DNA of 64,000 nucleotides from Caulobacter sp. NIBR2454 (GCF_027474405.1 NZ_CP114871.1:62001-126000), one strand, 5' to 3'. Shown: positions 34,106 through 43,863, numbered from the stretch's first letter. Notes: generated from the letters alone by a model not told the origin. Numbers and translations: made by a program.

Positions 34106-34546
34106 CTAGGCAACAGCGCGGGGCGCTTCGGCCTCGGCCAGCAGGTCGGCGACGGTGATCTGGGCCAGTCGGTCGCGGGCGGCCTCGTCGGCGGCGGCCA
34201 GAACGCCGCGCACGGCGTCGGGAATCTTTTCGCCGATCGGGCAGCCCTTGGCCCCCGGCGGCGGGGTGCCCAGGTGGGTGCAGCCGCCGACGGCGCGCAG
34301 CACCTCGTCCAGGCGGATTTCATCAGCCGGCTTCAACAGCCAGGCCCCGCCGCTGGCGCCGGCGCGTGCGCCCACCAGTCCGGCGCGGCCGAGCATGGCG
34401 GTGACCCGCCGCACGACGACCGGATTGGTCGGCATGGAGGCCGCCAGCATGGCGCTCGCCACCGCCTTGTCAGGCGAAAACGCCTGTTTGTGGGCCAGAT
34501 AGGCCAGCGCATGAGCGGCGACAGGGAATTTTTGGCTGTCAGACAT
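34106..34546 (-). CDS. Rrf2 family transcriptional regulator
   Basis: A 146-residue winged-helix repressor. The N-terminal helices (FPVAAHALAYLAHKQ), the recognition region (MPTNPVVVRRVTAMLGRAGLV) and the wing (GARAGASGGAWLLKPADEIRLDEVLRAV) match the Rrf2 family. Only two cysteines are visible in the sensor region (GGCTHLG and KGCPIG), not the three used by IscR or NsrR for an iron-sulfur cluster, so it may be a YwnA-type or redox-only member. It is upstream of the SDR gene and divergent from kup. A direct repeat TGTACGGCGC occurs twice in the gap. Confidence 0.88.
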   Translation of the reverse strand: MSDSQKFPVAAHALAYLAHKQAFSPDKAVASAMLAASMPTNPVVVRRVTAMLGRAGLVGARAGASGGAWLLKPADEIRLDEVLRAVGGCTHLGTPPPGAKGCPIGEKIPDAVRGVLAAADEAARDRLAQITVADLLAEAEAPRAVA

Positions 34547-34565
34547 CTTAGGTGGAACGTAAGGC

Positions 34566-34626
34566 TGTACGGCGCGCGTTCAATGGCAAACTACGCAAAT
34601 GCGACGCTCCCGTCATTGTACGGCGC
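34566..34626. repeat. Direct repeat TGTACGGCGC in the Rrf2-kup gap
   Basis: TGTACGGCGC occurs at 34566-34575 and again at 34617-34626, 51 bp apart (about five helical turns), within the divergent promoter region. They may be operator half-sites; no binding protein can be named. Confidence 0.3.
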
Positions 34627-34699
34627 CCGGAAAGGGTGTATCGCGCGCCGCTCGATCATTGGGGCGCCGCCTGTGCGGCCTTGGCCCCGGAGGGATTGA

Positions 34700-36688
34700 A
34701 TGGCTGATCAGGCCTCTGGCGGTTCCAACGGTTCCGCCGCTTCGGCGTCGGACGCCGCATCCCAAAATGGGCAGGGTCACGACGGCCACGGCCTGAAGGG
34801 GCAAGGGTTTTTCGCCCTGGCGCTCGGCTCGGTCGGCGTCGTGTTCGGCGACATCGGCACCAGCCCGCTCTACGCCTTCCGCGAGGCGCTGCACACCGCC
34901 GCCGCCGACGGGGTGACCCGCGCCGAGATTCTCGGCGTCGTGTCCCTGGCCCTGTGGGCCCTGATTCTGGTCGTGACGATCAAGTACGTCTTCTTCGTCA
35001 TGCGCGCCGACAACAAGGGCGAGGGCGGGGTTCTGTCCCTGATGGCCCTGGCCCAGCGCGCCATAGGCAAGCGGACCACCACCGTCTTCGTGCTCGGGGT
35101 CATCGGCGCGGCGCTGTTCTATGGCGACGCGGTGATCACCCCGGCCATCTCGGTCCTGTCGGCGGTCGAGGGTCTGGGCACCATCCCGGCCCTTGAGGGC
35201 AAGATCAGCACCCAGCTGGTCATGCTGATCAGCGTGATCATCCTGGTGGGCCTGTTCATGGTCCAGAGCCATGGCACGGCCAAGGTCGGCCGCTTCTTCG
35301 GTCCGGTCTGCGCCGTGTGGTTCGTGACCATGTTCGGCCTGGGCGCTTACCGTTTCATCGAACACCCCGACGTGCTGATCGCGGTCAGCCCCCACTATGC
35401 GGTGATGTTCCTGGCCGACCACGGCCTGGTCGGCTTCCTGGTCCTGGGCGCGGTGTTCCTGACGGTGACCGGGGCCGAGGCCCTGACCGCCGACATGGGC
35501 CATTTCGGCCGCTGGCCGATCCAGGCCTCGTGGCTGTTCTTCGTCCTGCCCTGTCTGGTGGTGAACTATCTGGGCCAGGGCGCCTTCGCCCTCTCCACCC
35601 TGGACCGCGTCGCCGAGGCCGGGGGCGTGTTTCCCAACGCCAACTGGTTCTTCGAGATGGCGCCCGACGCCATCCGCCTTCCGGTGGTGATCCTGTCGGT
35701 CCTGGCCACCATCGTCGCCTCCCAGGCGGTGATCACCGGCGCCTTCTCCCTGACCCAGCAGGCGATCCAGCTGGGGCTGCTGCCGCGCATGGACGTGCGC
35801 CGCACATCGGAGCACCAGTCGGGCCAGATCTTCGTGCCGCAGATCAACTGGCTGATCCTGATCGGCGTCCTGGCCGTGCTGGTCAGCTTCAAGACCTCGT
35901 CGGCCCTGGCCCATGCCTATGGTCTGGCGGTCACCGGCACCATGGTCGTCACCACCCTGATGGCCTTCGTGGTCACCCGCCGTCTGTGGAAGTGGCCGCT
36001 GCCGCTCAGCCTCGCCTTCATCGGCCCGCTGCTGATGCTGGACTTCGCCTTCCTGACGGCCAACGCCCTGCGCCTGTTCACCGGCGGCTGGCTGCCCCTG
36101 CTGATCGCCGGCGGCCTGTTCCTGGTGATGAGCACCTGGGTCCGCGGCGCCCAGATCCTCACCGACAAGACCCGCCGCGACTCCGTGCCCCTGGTGGATC
36201 TGATGGGCATCCTGTCGGCCCGCGCGCCGCACCGCGCGCCCGGCACGGCGATCTTCCTGACCGGCGACCCGGACATGACCCCCGTCGCCCTGATGCACAA
36301 TCTCAAGCACAACAAGGTGCTGCACGAGAAGAACGTCATCCTCACCGTGGCCACCGCCGAGACCCCCCGCGTGCGCGAGGAGGACCGGGTGCGGATCGAG
36401 AAGATCAACGACGACTTCAAGAAGGTGGTCATCACCTACGGCTTCATGGAAAGCCCCAACGTGCCCAAGGCCCTGGGGCTTTGCCGCAAGCAGGGGCTGA
36501 AGTTCGACATCATGGCCACCAGCTTCTTCCTGGGCCGCCGCTCGCTGGTGCCGTCGGCCCAGTCGGGCATGCCCCTGTGGCAGGATCGGCTGTTCATCTT
36601 CCTGATGCGCAACGCCGCCAACCCCACCGACTTCTTCAAGATTCCGCCCGGCCGGGTGGTCGAGCTGGGCGCGCAGGTGACCGTCTGA
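34700..36688 (+). CDS. kup: KUP family potassium uptake protein
   Basis: A 662-residue proton-coupled potassium importer with about 12 membrane segments (residues about 40-480) and a cytosolic C-terminal domain. The family signature LALGSVGVVFGDIGTSPLYAFREAL is at about residues 37-61. It is followed by NKGEGGVLSLMALAQR, FYGDAVITPAISVLSAVEGL and TGAEALTADMGHFGRWPI, all strongly conserved in KUP. The N-terminal 30 residues are Ser/Gly/Ala-rich and variable. Its stop overlaps the ATG of a small membrane-protein gene (TGATG), which implies translational coupling. Confidence 0.96.
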   Translation: MADQASGGSNGSAASASDAASQNGQGHDGHGLKGQGFFALALGSVGVVFGDIGTSPLYAFREALHTAAADGVTRAEILGVVSLALWALILVVTIKYVFFVMRADNKGEGGVLSLMALAQRAIGKRTTTVFVLGVIGAALFYGDAVITPAISVLSAVEGLGTIPALEGKISTQLVMLISVIILVGLFMVQSHGTAKVGRFFGPVCAVWFVTMFGLGAYRFIEHPDVLIAVSPHYAVMFLADHGLVGFLVLGAVFLTVTGAEALTADMGHFGRWPIQASWLFFVLPCLVVNYLGQGAFALSTLDRVAEAGGVFPNANWFFEMAPDAIRLPVVILSVLATIVASQAVITGAFSLTQQAIQLGLLPRMDVRRTSEHQSGQIFVPQINWLILIGVLAVLVSFKTSSALAHAYGLAVTGTMVVTTLMAFVVTRRLWKWPLPLSLAFIGPLLMLDFAFLTANALRLFTGGWLPLLIAGGLFLVMSTWVRGAQILTDKTRRDSVPLVDLMGILSARAPHRAPGTAIFLTGDPDMTPVALMHNLKHNKVLHEKNVILTVATAETPRVREEDRVRIEKINDDFKKVVITYGFMESPNVPKALGLCRKQGLKFDIMATSFFLGRRSLVPSAQSGMPLWQDRLFIFLMRNAANPTDFFKIPPGRVVELGAQVTV

Positions 36689-37047
36689 TGGACACGCTCA
36701 ACCTGATCATCGACGGCCTGTGGATCGCGGCCCTGTCGATCATGGCCGGCTCCGCCCGCCAGGCTTACGGCCGCATCCTGCCCGACACCCAGGTGCCCAT
36801 GCAGTTCGGGTTCGACGGCCGGCCCACCTGGCGCGCGCCGAAGCTGTTCGCCCTGGCCTTTCAGCCCGTGGTGGCGACGCTTGTGTGGCTGGCCATGGTG
36901 CTCGCCGGACGCCTGGGAAGCGGCGAGAGCGCCATGCTCATGATCGGCTTCAAGGCGGTGTTCGCCCCCCTTCTGGCGCTGGTCAATCTGTGGTGGCTGC
37001 GCAAGGTGATGACCATCCTCGACGACGAAGGTCAGCTTAGGGGTTGA
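36688..37047 (+). CDS. Small membrane protein coupled to kup
   Basis: I do not recognise a named family. The 119-residue product has a hydrophobic N-terminal segment ([20 protein letters not shown]), a short soluble loop ([11 protein letters not shown]) and two further hydrophobic segments ending in a charged tail. The ATG at 36688 shares its A with the kup TGA stop, so it is probably translated by ribosomes finishing kup. Position suggests an accessory or unrelated passenger of the potassium transporter; nothing in the sequence proves this. Confidence 0.7.
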   Translation: MDTLNLIIDGLWIAALSIMAGSARQAYGRILPDTQVPMQFGFDGRPTWRAPKLFALAFQPVVATLVWLAMVLAGRLGSGESAMLMIGFKAVFAPLLALVNLWWLRKVMTILDDEGQLRG

Positions 37048-37111
37048 CCTAGGGGGCCGGGCGCCCTTGAACGCGCGCGACTTCCACAACCTTTGCAAGG
37101 ACGCCGCGCCC

Positions 37112-38344
<1,233 letters not shown>

Positions 38345-38347
38345 GGT

Positions 38348-38551
38348 TTAGGCGCAGCGGTTGTAGGGATAACGATCCCGGATCATCCGCTGGAAGAACC
38401 GGCCCTTGGAGGGTGCGCGGACGAAAGCGTCCCGCACCCTTTGCGGCACGCCGACATAGACATACTCGTCGCCGTCGATGAATCGCACGAAGAGCTTTCC
38501 GTGCTCGGTTTCGTAATCGATGGCGGAAATGGCGGTCGAGTCCACGGGCAT
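38348..38551 (-). CDS. KTSC domain protein
   Basis: A 67-residue stand-alone KTSC domain, named after a Lys-tRNA synthetase C-terminal-associated module. The pattern is clear: VDSTAISAIDYETEHGKLFVRFIDGDEYVYVGVPQ, then DAFVRAPSKGRFFQRMIRDRYPY. KTSC domains are thought to bind nucleic acid or act in phage and repair contexts, but no function is established. It is a solitary gene between argG (3 bp away, convergent) and the divergent MAPEG gene. Confidence 0.88.
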   Translation of the reverse strand: MPVDSTAISAIDYETEHGKLFVRFIDGDEYVYVGVPQRVRDAFVRAPSKGRFFQRMIRDRYPYNRCA

Positions 38552-38680
38552 GGCGGATCTCCATTGGGGCCTTGCGCCTCTAGAACGTCATGAGCCCGCC
38601 CTGCGGTTCCAACCGCCAGGCCTTTCGCCCTTGGGGCGAAGCGTGACAGCATCCCCGCAAAAGGGAGGCTGAACCAAAAC

Positions 38681-39091
38681 ATGCAACAACCGCACAACCT
38701 GATCGCCCTGATCACCCTGCTATCGCTCGTCCTGCTGGTCTGGAAGATCGCGCGGGTGGGCAAGGCGCGCATGCGCTTCGGGGTCGAGGCCCCGGCTGTC
38801 ACCGGGCACCCCGAGTTCGAGCGCCACTTCCGCGTCCAGATGAACATGATCGAGGGGCTGGTGGTCTTCCTGCCGTCCCTGTGGCTGTTCGCCATCTACT
38901 GGAACGACCTGTTCGCCGCGGGCCTGGGGGTGCTCTTCCTGATCGGCCGCGTGGTCTACATGCTGGCCTATGTGAAGGACCCGAAAAGCCGCTCGCTGGG
39001 CTTTGGCCTGCAGGGCGTGGCCATGCTGGTGCTGCTGATCGGCGCGATCATCGGCGCGATCCGGGCCATGATGGTCACCGGCGGCGTCTAG
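38681..39091 (+). CDS. MAPEG family membrane protein
   Basis: A 136-residue protein with four hydrophobic segments, as in the membrane-associated proteins in eicosanoid and glutathione metabolism. The MAPEG pattern is HFRVQMNMIEGLVVFLPSLWLFAIYW and LFLIGRVVYMLAYVKDPKSRSLGFGL, with the conserved Glu, Asn-like and Arg/Tyr positions. Bacterial members are often glutathione-dependent, but the substrate is unknown. A GGGAGGC lies about 12 nt upstream of the ATG. It is an independent gene. Confidence 0.9.
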   Translation: MQQPHNLIALITLLSLVLLVWKIARVGKARMRFGVEAPAVTGHPEFERHFRVQMNMIEGLVVFLPSLWLFAIYWNDLFAAGLGVLFLIGRVVYMLAYVKDPKSRSLGFGLQGVAMLVLLIGAIIGAIRAMMVTGGV

Positions 39092-39132
39092 GGACTGGGC
39101 GTGGCCTGGCCGGCCTCGCTGGCCAGGCGGCG

Positions 39133-40455
39133 CTAGAAGAAGTCGTCCGAAACCCAGACCGCCGCGGCCAGTCCGACGATCAGTTCGCCGGTGCTGATCG
39201 TGGTCATGGTGTCGATTTCGACCCCGCGCAGGTTGGCGGCCATGCCGGTGACGGTCAGGTTGGTCACGTTGCTGTCGCCGCCGATCACGATGTGAACGTC
39301 CTCGCGACCGTCGCCGTCCATGTCAAAGCCGATTCGCCGACCGTTGATCGAGGCGCCGACGAAGCTGGAGCCGTCCGGCGTGACGAAGGCGCTCAAATCC
39401 ACCTGGTCCGTCACGCTGACGATCCGGGGCGGATTGGCGTCGTTGGCGAACTGCAGGCGATCGCCCTGGCCCTCGTTGTAGTCGAGGATGACTCCCGCGC
39501 TGACCGAGGCCGCGGCGGGACGCCAGTTGATGATGAAGATGTCGGCGCCCTGGCCGCCGTTGGCCACCACGCGCGAGCCCATGGCGAACTCGTCGGCGCC
39601 GTTGTCGCCGTCGAAGCGGGTGAAGCCGGCAGGATCGATCACGCCGCTGTCCGCGCCGCCGCCCTTGTTGCCGGTGTTCTCGACGCCAGGCTCTGCGCCG
39701 GGCGGGGCGATGGTCGGGGGATCGCCGCCGCCGCCCGCGGGCTCACCATCCACCGGGGCCGCCGCGACGGGCGTCGGCTGAAGCATGGCCGGCTCTGGCG
39801 CGGCGAAGGCCGGCAGCGGCGCGGCGGCGGCTGCGATGGCCGCGGCCGCGGCGGCCGGCTGGAACTGGATGATCTCGGCGGTGACCACGCGCAGGGGCGC
39901 ATGCGGCGCCGCCGGTTCGGCGAAGACATGCAGCGGCGCTTCGGCCGCGGGCGAGGTCAGCTCGTCGGACGCGTTGAAGGCCGCGGCGCGATCCAGCGCG
40001 TCCGCGCCGATCGGATCGTAGCGGGGCGCCATTTCGGCGCGCAGGGGCGCCTGTGCATCGTCATGCAGATGCTGCGCGCCGGCGATCAGGGTGAAGGGCG
40101 CGTCGTTGGGCAGCACGTCGGCCAGGATGGGCTGCACCCCGCCCACGCGCGCCGGCGGGCGCTGCTGGATGAAGGCCGCGGCGGTGAAGACGTCCGACGC
40201 CTCGCGCACCATGCCGTCGAACATGCGGTGGATGATCACGCGGCCGCCGATGCGGGCGATGTGCAGGACGACCTCTTCGCGGTCGTCGGTGGCCACGCAC
40301 CAGGGATCGCCGTCGTCGGCCAGCCCGAACATCAGGTTGGAGCCCGTCCGATCCCCGGTCAGGGCGGCGGCGATTTCTCGCAGCTGCGCGCGCTCGCCGA
40401 CGGTCCAGTCGCCGTCAGCCAGTCCGCGGCCCATGAATTTGAGGATTGTCGCCAA
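39133..40455 (-). CDS. RTX-like calcium-binding protein of unknown function
   Basis: A 440-residue acidic protein, no N-terminal signal peptide. Residues 1-150 form an unrecognised ordered domain (WTVGERAQLREIAAAL, SNLMFGLADDGDPWCVATDD, GGRVIIHRMFDG). A long Ala/Pro/Gly-rich linker (about 150-280) follows. The C-terminal part has RTX-like glycine-aspartate segments (FDGDNGADEFAMG, VANGGQGADIFIINW, DMDGDGREDVHIVIGGDS) and ends in the acidic-hydrophobic VSDDFF, which fits a type I secretion signal. It is therefore probably exported and calcium-binding. It lies 13 bp downstream of an XRE regulator gene on the same strand. Confidence 0.6.
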   Translation of the reverse strand: MATILKFMGRGLADGDWTVGERAQLREIAAALTGDRTGSNLMFGLADDGDPWCVATDDREEVVLHIARIGGRVIIHRMFDGMVREASDVFTAAAFIQQRPPARVGGVQPILADVLPNDAPFTLIAGAQHLHDDAQAPLRAEMAPRYDPIGADALDRAAAFNASDELTSPAAEAPLHVFAEPAAPHAPLRVVTAEIIQFQPAAAAAAIAAAAAPLPAFAAPEPAMLQPTPVAAAPVDGEPAGGGGDPPTIAPPGAEPGVENTGNKGGGADSGVIDPAGFTRFDGDNGADEFAMGSRVVANGGQGADIFIINWRPAAASVSAGVILDYNEGQGDRLQFANDANPPRIVSVTDQVDLSAFVTPDGSSFVGASINGRRIGFDMDGDGREDVHIVIGGDSNVTNLTVTGMAANLRGVEIDTMTTISTGELIVGLAAAVWVSDDFF

Positions 40456-40468
40456 CCGCTAGTGCCCC

Positions 40469-40807
40469 TCAGCCCGCCGCCTTTTCCCGCACGTCCTTTG
40501 TGCGGGGCTCATCCGTGAACAGCAGGCGGTGCAGCTCGGGTTCATAATACCGCAGCAGGGTGCGAGCGAAACCCTTCGGATCCAGGCCCAGGGCGTCCGC
40601 CCAGGCGGCCTGCATTTCGATCGGCACGCGTCCCAGCCCGCTCTCCACCTGCGAGATGAAGGTGTAGTAGCGCAGGTTCACACGTTCCGCGAGCCCCGCT
40701 TGCGTCAGGCCGGCGGCTTCCCGCGCGGTCTTCAGCCAGCGGCCGGCCTCCTGACGCAGACTCTTGGTCTCCGCTGCACGTGCTGGATCAACGGCCTGTC
40801 TCGGCAT
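40469..40807 (-). CDS. XRE family helix-turn-helix regulator
   Basis: A 112-residue DNA-binding protein. The HTH_3-type domain covers about residues 20-75: LKTAREAAGLTQAGLAERVNLRYYTFISQVESGLGRVP. A C-terminal extension (ADALGLDPKGFARTLLRYYEPELHRLLF) probably mediates dimerisation or sensing. The start at 40807 (MPRQAVDP) is preferred over an upstream frame start. It immediately precedes the RTX-like gene and has AT-rich palindromes 70-140 bp upstream, consistent with autoregulation. Confidence 0.88.
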   Translation of the reverse strand: MPRQAVDPARAAETKSLRQEAGRWLKTAREAAGLTQAGLAERVNLRYYTFISQVESGLGRVPIEMQAAWADALGLDPKGFARTLLRYYEPELHRLLFTDEPRTKDVREKAAG

Positions 40808-40852
40808 TTCACACCCGGTCTTGCATGGGGCGTAAACACGCGACACTCGCAA

Positions 40853-41060
40853 AGCCCCGCTTCAAAGGTATCCAGTTATTACGTAACCCACAAGGGGCGG
40901 ACCAGCCGGCGAAAAAGCCGCACTTTAGGATTTACTTATCCAGTAAGAACTATATGGTGATTTCGACGACGCACCGCCGAGGCGCTTAGCGTACTGCCCG
41001 GCAGCGACGTCCATTCCTGGGGTCGCGGTTCCTCCACCCCATTCTGCGAATCGCGGCTCC
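40853..41060. promoter_or_regulatory. AT-rich regulatory gap upstream of the XRE gene
   Basis: No gene is seen in this part of the 355-bp gap. It is unusually AT-rich and contains GTTATTACGTAAC (40875-40887, core palindrome TTACGTAA) and an inverted repeat TTACT-N5-AGTAA (40932-40946). These are candidate operators for the adjacent XRE protein. Confidence 0.4.
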
Positions 41061-41090
41061 GGCGTCCGTCCCTCCCTCGGGACGGACGCC
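41061..41090. repeat. Perfect 12-bp stem-loop without T-tract
   Basis: GGCGTCCGTCCC (41061-41072) and GGGACGGACGCC (41079-41090) form a perfect hairpin with loop TCCCTC. Neither strand has a following T-run, so it is not a standard terminator. It lies 72 bp before the LysE gene. Confidence 0.6.
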
Positions 41091-41162
41091 GCCCCGGAAA
41101 ACGCCCGGACTTACCCCTATCCGGCCCTTGACGGTCACGCTTGCGCGGCGGAAGGAGCGGAC

Positions 41163-41795
41163 ATGGTCCTTCCCGTCGATCCCGCCCGCTACGGCGCCTT
41201 CCTGTCGGTGATGGCGGTGATGGCCGCCACCCCTGGTCCCGCCAACCTGTTCGCCATCGCCAACGGGGCGGAAAAGGGCAAGGCCGCCGCTGTCATCGGC
41301 GCCGTGGGCATGAACAGCGCCTCCCTGGTCTGGTTCGCTGCCGCGGCCCTGGGTCTTGGGGCCCTGGTCGCCGCCTTTCCGCAGGTCTTTCACCTGCTCA
41401 CCTGGCTGGGGGCGGCCTATGTGGCCTGGCTGGGGGTCAAATCGCTGCTCAAGGCCTGGAAGGATCGCGGCGAGCCGCAGGAACAGGCGCACATCAAGAC
41501 CGGCCGCTCGGCGTTCCGTGACGGCTTCATGGTCCAGATCGCCAACCCCAAGGTCCTGCTGTTCTTCACCGCCGTCCTGCCGCCCTTCGTGGACGTGAAC
41601 CGTCCCGTGGCTCCGCAGATGGCCATGTTCGCCGCGGCGGCGGTGTCCATGGACATGATCAGCATGACGTCCTACGGCCTCGGGGGCGCCGCCCTGGCCG
41701 CACGGATGACCGAGCCGAGGTTCCGCCGGATTTTCGCCGTTTTCGTCGGCGTTCTGCTGATTGCGGCCGCCATTCTCATCTTCCTGCGCGGATAG
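41163..41795 (+). CDS. LysE family amino-acid exporter
   Basis: A 210-residue inner-membrane exporter with about six hydrophobic segments, of the LysE/RhtB superfamily. The opening MAVMAATPGPANLFAIANGAEKGKAAAVIGAVGMNS contains the conserved Pro-Gly-Pro and the Gly-x3-G pattern. The LTWLGAAYVAWLGVKSLLKAW and NPKVLLFFTAVLPPFVD blocks are also typical. The exported solute cannot be told. A GGAAGGAG ribosome-binding site and a nearby TTGACG (41128-41133) suggest its own promoter. Confidence 0.93.
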   Translation: MVLPVDPARYGAFLSVMAVMAATPGPANLFAIANGAEKGKAAAVIGAVGMNSASLVWFAAAALGLGALVAAFPQVFHLLTWLGAAYVAWLGVKSLLKAWKDRGEPQEQAHIKTGRSAFRDGFMVQIANPKVLLFFTAVLPPFVDVNRPVAPQMAMFAAAAVSMDMISMTSYGLGGAALAARMTEPRFRRIFAVFVGVLLIAAAILIFLRG

Positions 41796-41898
41796 ACGTA
41801 TCTGCTGGGAGAAGAGTTCGGGTGGGCTTGCGCAACCGGCGCCGCTGCGCATGTGTTGTGAGAGATAGAAAAAGACCGCGCCTTTGGAGGACGCGAAC

Positions 41899-42471
41899 AT
41901 GAAAGCCAGATCCCTCGCCATCGCCGGCCTTCTGGCGGTCGCCGCCACCGTTTCGGCCTGCGCCACCGCCACGCCCTATCAGCCCAATGTTCCGGGCCAG
42001 ACCGCATCCGGCGGCTTTTCGGAAATGCGCATCGAAGCCGACCGCTTCCGCGTCAATTTCGCCGGCAACAGCCTGACCTCGCGCGATACGGTCGAACGCT
42101 ACCTGCTCTACCGGGCGGCCGAACTGACCGTCGCCGAAGGCTATGACTGGTTCGAGCTGGCCGACCGCAAGACCGACAAGACCAGCCGCACCTATATCGA
42201 CCGCGATCCCTTCTACAATCGCTGGTCCTACAGCTACTGGGCCCCGTCCTGGAGCTATTTCGGCCCCCGCATGGGCTGGCGCAGCTGGGACCCCTATTGG
42301 GGCGACCCCTTCTGGGCTGACCGCATGGACGTGCGCACGGTCAACAAGTTCGAAGCCAGCGCCGAGATCGTCCTGCGCAAGGGCCCCAAGCCCGCCGACC
42401 GCAACGCCTTCGACGCCCGCGAGGTGATCGCCAACCTTGGTCCGTCGATCCAGCGCCCGCCGATGAGCTAA
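41899..42471 (+). CDS. CC0125/CC1285 family lipoprotein
   Basis: A predicted envelope lipoprotein of 190 residues with N-terminus MKARSLAIAGLLAVAATVSAC, whose lipobox ends in VSAC near residue 21. The mature domain (GFSEMRIEADRFRVNFAGNSLTSRDTVERYLLYRAAELT, then EGYDWFEL) matches my memory of the Caulobacter-named CC0125/CC1285 family, of unknown function. A central Trp/Tyr-rich segment (RWSYSYWAPSWSYFGPR) is notable. TGGAGG lies 8 nt upstream of the ATG. A terminator follows the stop. Confidence 0.88.
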   Translation: MKARSLAIAGLLAVAATVSACATATPYQPNVPGQTASGGFSEMRIEADRFRVNFAGNSLTSRDTVERYLLYRAAELTVAEGYDWFELADRKTDKTSRTYIDRDPFYNRWSYSYWAPSWSYFGPRMGWRSWDPYWGDPFWADRMDVRTVNKFEASAEIVLRKGPKPADRNAFDAREVIANLGPSIQRPPMS

Positions 42472-42493
42472 GGTCGGCCACGAACTGAATAAG

Positions 42494-42523
42494 AACGGCG
42501 GGCCCTTCCGGTCCCGCCGTTTT
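42494..42523 (+). terminator. Rho-independent terminator after the lipoprotein gene
   Basis: A 9-bp stem AACGGCGGG (42494-42502) / CCCGCCGTT (42513-42521) is followed by TT-TC. It lies between convergent genes and on the minus strand is preceded by the SDR stop. Confidence 0.8.
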
Positions 42524-42527
42524 CGTA

Positions 42528-43310
42528 TCAGCGCGGCGCCATGCGGATGCCGCCGTCCAGGCGCACGTCCTCGCCGTTGAAATAGCCGCACTCGATCATG
42601 GTCACGGCCAGCTGGGCGTATTCGGCGGGGTGGCCCAGGCGCTTGGGGAACGGCACCGAGGCGGCCAGGGCGGCTTTGACGTTCTCAGGCGCGCCATTCA
42701 TCAGCGGGGTGTTGAAGATGCCCGGCAGGATGGTGTTGACCCGGATGCCGTCGTTCATCAGGTCCCGCGCGATAGGCAGGGTCATGCCGATCACACCGCC
42801 CTTGGACGCCGAATAGGCCGCCTGGCCCACTTGGCCGTCCTCGCCCGCCACGCTGGCGGTGTTGACGATGGCGCCGCGCTCGCCGTCCTCCATCGGCTCC
42901 AGGTCCAGCATGCCCTTGGCCGACTTGGCGATGCAGCGGAACGTGCCCACCAGATTGATCTGGATGATCCGGTCGAACGCATCGAGGGGGAAGTGCTTGG
43001 TCTCGCCCGTGCCCTTGTCGCGGCTGGCGGTCTTGATGGCGTTGCCGGTGCCGGCGCAATTGACCAGGATGCGCTCCTGGCCATGAGCGGCGCGGGCCTT
43101 TTCGAACCCGGCGTCCACGTCGGCGTCCGAGGTCACGTTGACCTTGCAGAACACGCCCCCGATATCCTTGGCCACGGCCTCGCCGGCGGCTTCGTTCATG
43201 TCGAAGATGGCGACCTTCACACCCTTGGCCGCCAGGGCGCGGGCGGTGGCCTCGCCAAGGCCGGATGCGGCGCCGGTGACCACGGCGGCGATTGTGTTGT
43301 CGAGCTTCAT
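42528..43310 (-). CDS. SDR oxidoreductase, 3-hydroxyacyl-CoA dehydrogenase type-2-like
   Basis: A 260-residue classical SDR. The NAD motif is AVVTGAASGLGEATARALA, with FDMNEAAGEAVAKDIG placing an Asp that favours NAD. Catalytic residues are in IVNTASVAGEDGQVGQAAYSASKGGVIGMTLPIARDL. The family-specific DKGTGETKHFPLDAFDRIIQINLVGTF and VNTILPGIFNTPLMNG point to the HSD17B10/type-2 3-hydroxyacyl-CoA dehydrogenase group of fatty-acid or branched-chain oxidation. The start at 43310 follows the SDR N-terminus. It is divergent from the YkvA gene. Confidence 0.93.
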   Translation of the reverse strand: MKLDNTIAAVVTGAASGLGEATARALAAKGVKVAIFDMNEAAGEAVAKDIGGVFCKVNVTSDADVDAGFEKARAAHGQERILVNCAGTGNAIKTASRDKGTGETKHFPLDAFDRIIQINLVGTFRCIAKSAKGMLDLEPMEDGERGAIVNTASVAGEDGQVGQAAYSASKGGVIGMTLPIARDLMNDGIRVNTILPGIFNTPLMNGAPENVKAALAASVPFPKRLGHPAEYAQLAVTMIECGYFNGEDVRLDGGIRMAPR

Positions 43311-43363
43311 TGGACGTCTTCCCTGCAAGTGCGTTTAATGACTTTGGAGGAACCCATACAAAG

Positions 43364-43765
43364 ATGAGCGCGCAAGCCAAGCCGTCACCCGACGTCAACC
43401 AGGCGTTGGATTCGTCGAAAGCCCTGGTTCCCGCCGTGGTGCGGGTCAACGAGCAGCGCGTGGCCCGGGGCTTCTGGCCCAAGATCGCCCGCACCGCCGG
43501 CAAGATTCCCTTCGCCGCCGACGCCCTGGCGGTGTTCTGGGCCGCCCGCGATCCGGCCACGCCGCGCAAGGCCAAGGCCCTGATGTTCGCGGGCCTGGCC
43601 TATTTCGTCCTGCCCACCGACGCCATCCCGGACATCCTGGCGGGGGTCGGCTTCACCGACGACGCGGCGGTCATGGCCGCCATGATCGCCCTGGTGGGCC
43701 GCCACCTGAAGGCCAGCCACAAGCAGGCCGCCCGCGAATGGCTGGAGAAGAAGGGCCAGGGATAG
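43364..43765 (+). CDS. YkvA family (DUF1232) membrane protein
   Basis: A 133-residue protein. The DUF1232 core is RDPATPRKAKALMFAGLAYFVLPTDAIPDILAGVGFTDDAAV, with the invariant Leu-Pro-x-Asp-x-Ile-Pro-Asp turn. A single hydrophobic helix or hairpin precedes it. The N-terminal 45 residues are soluble and variable. The ATG at 43364 has TTTGGAGG about 15 nt upstream. The function of the family is unknown. It is divergent from the SDR gene. Confidence 0.92.
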   Translation: MSAQAKPSPDVNQALDSSKALVPAVVRVNEQRVARGFWPKIARTAGKIPFAADALAVFWAARDPATPRKAKALMFAGLAYFVLPTDAIPDILAGVGFTDDAAVMAAMIALVGRHLKASHKQAAREWLEKKGQG

Positions 43766-43863
43766 GGGACTCTGGAGACCGATACTCTCGCGACTCTGGA
43801 ACCCCTGAGGGAGACATCGATCCCCTCGCGCCGCGATCTTGTCCTCCCGCGCCACGCGCGGCG

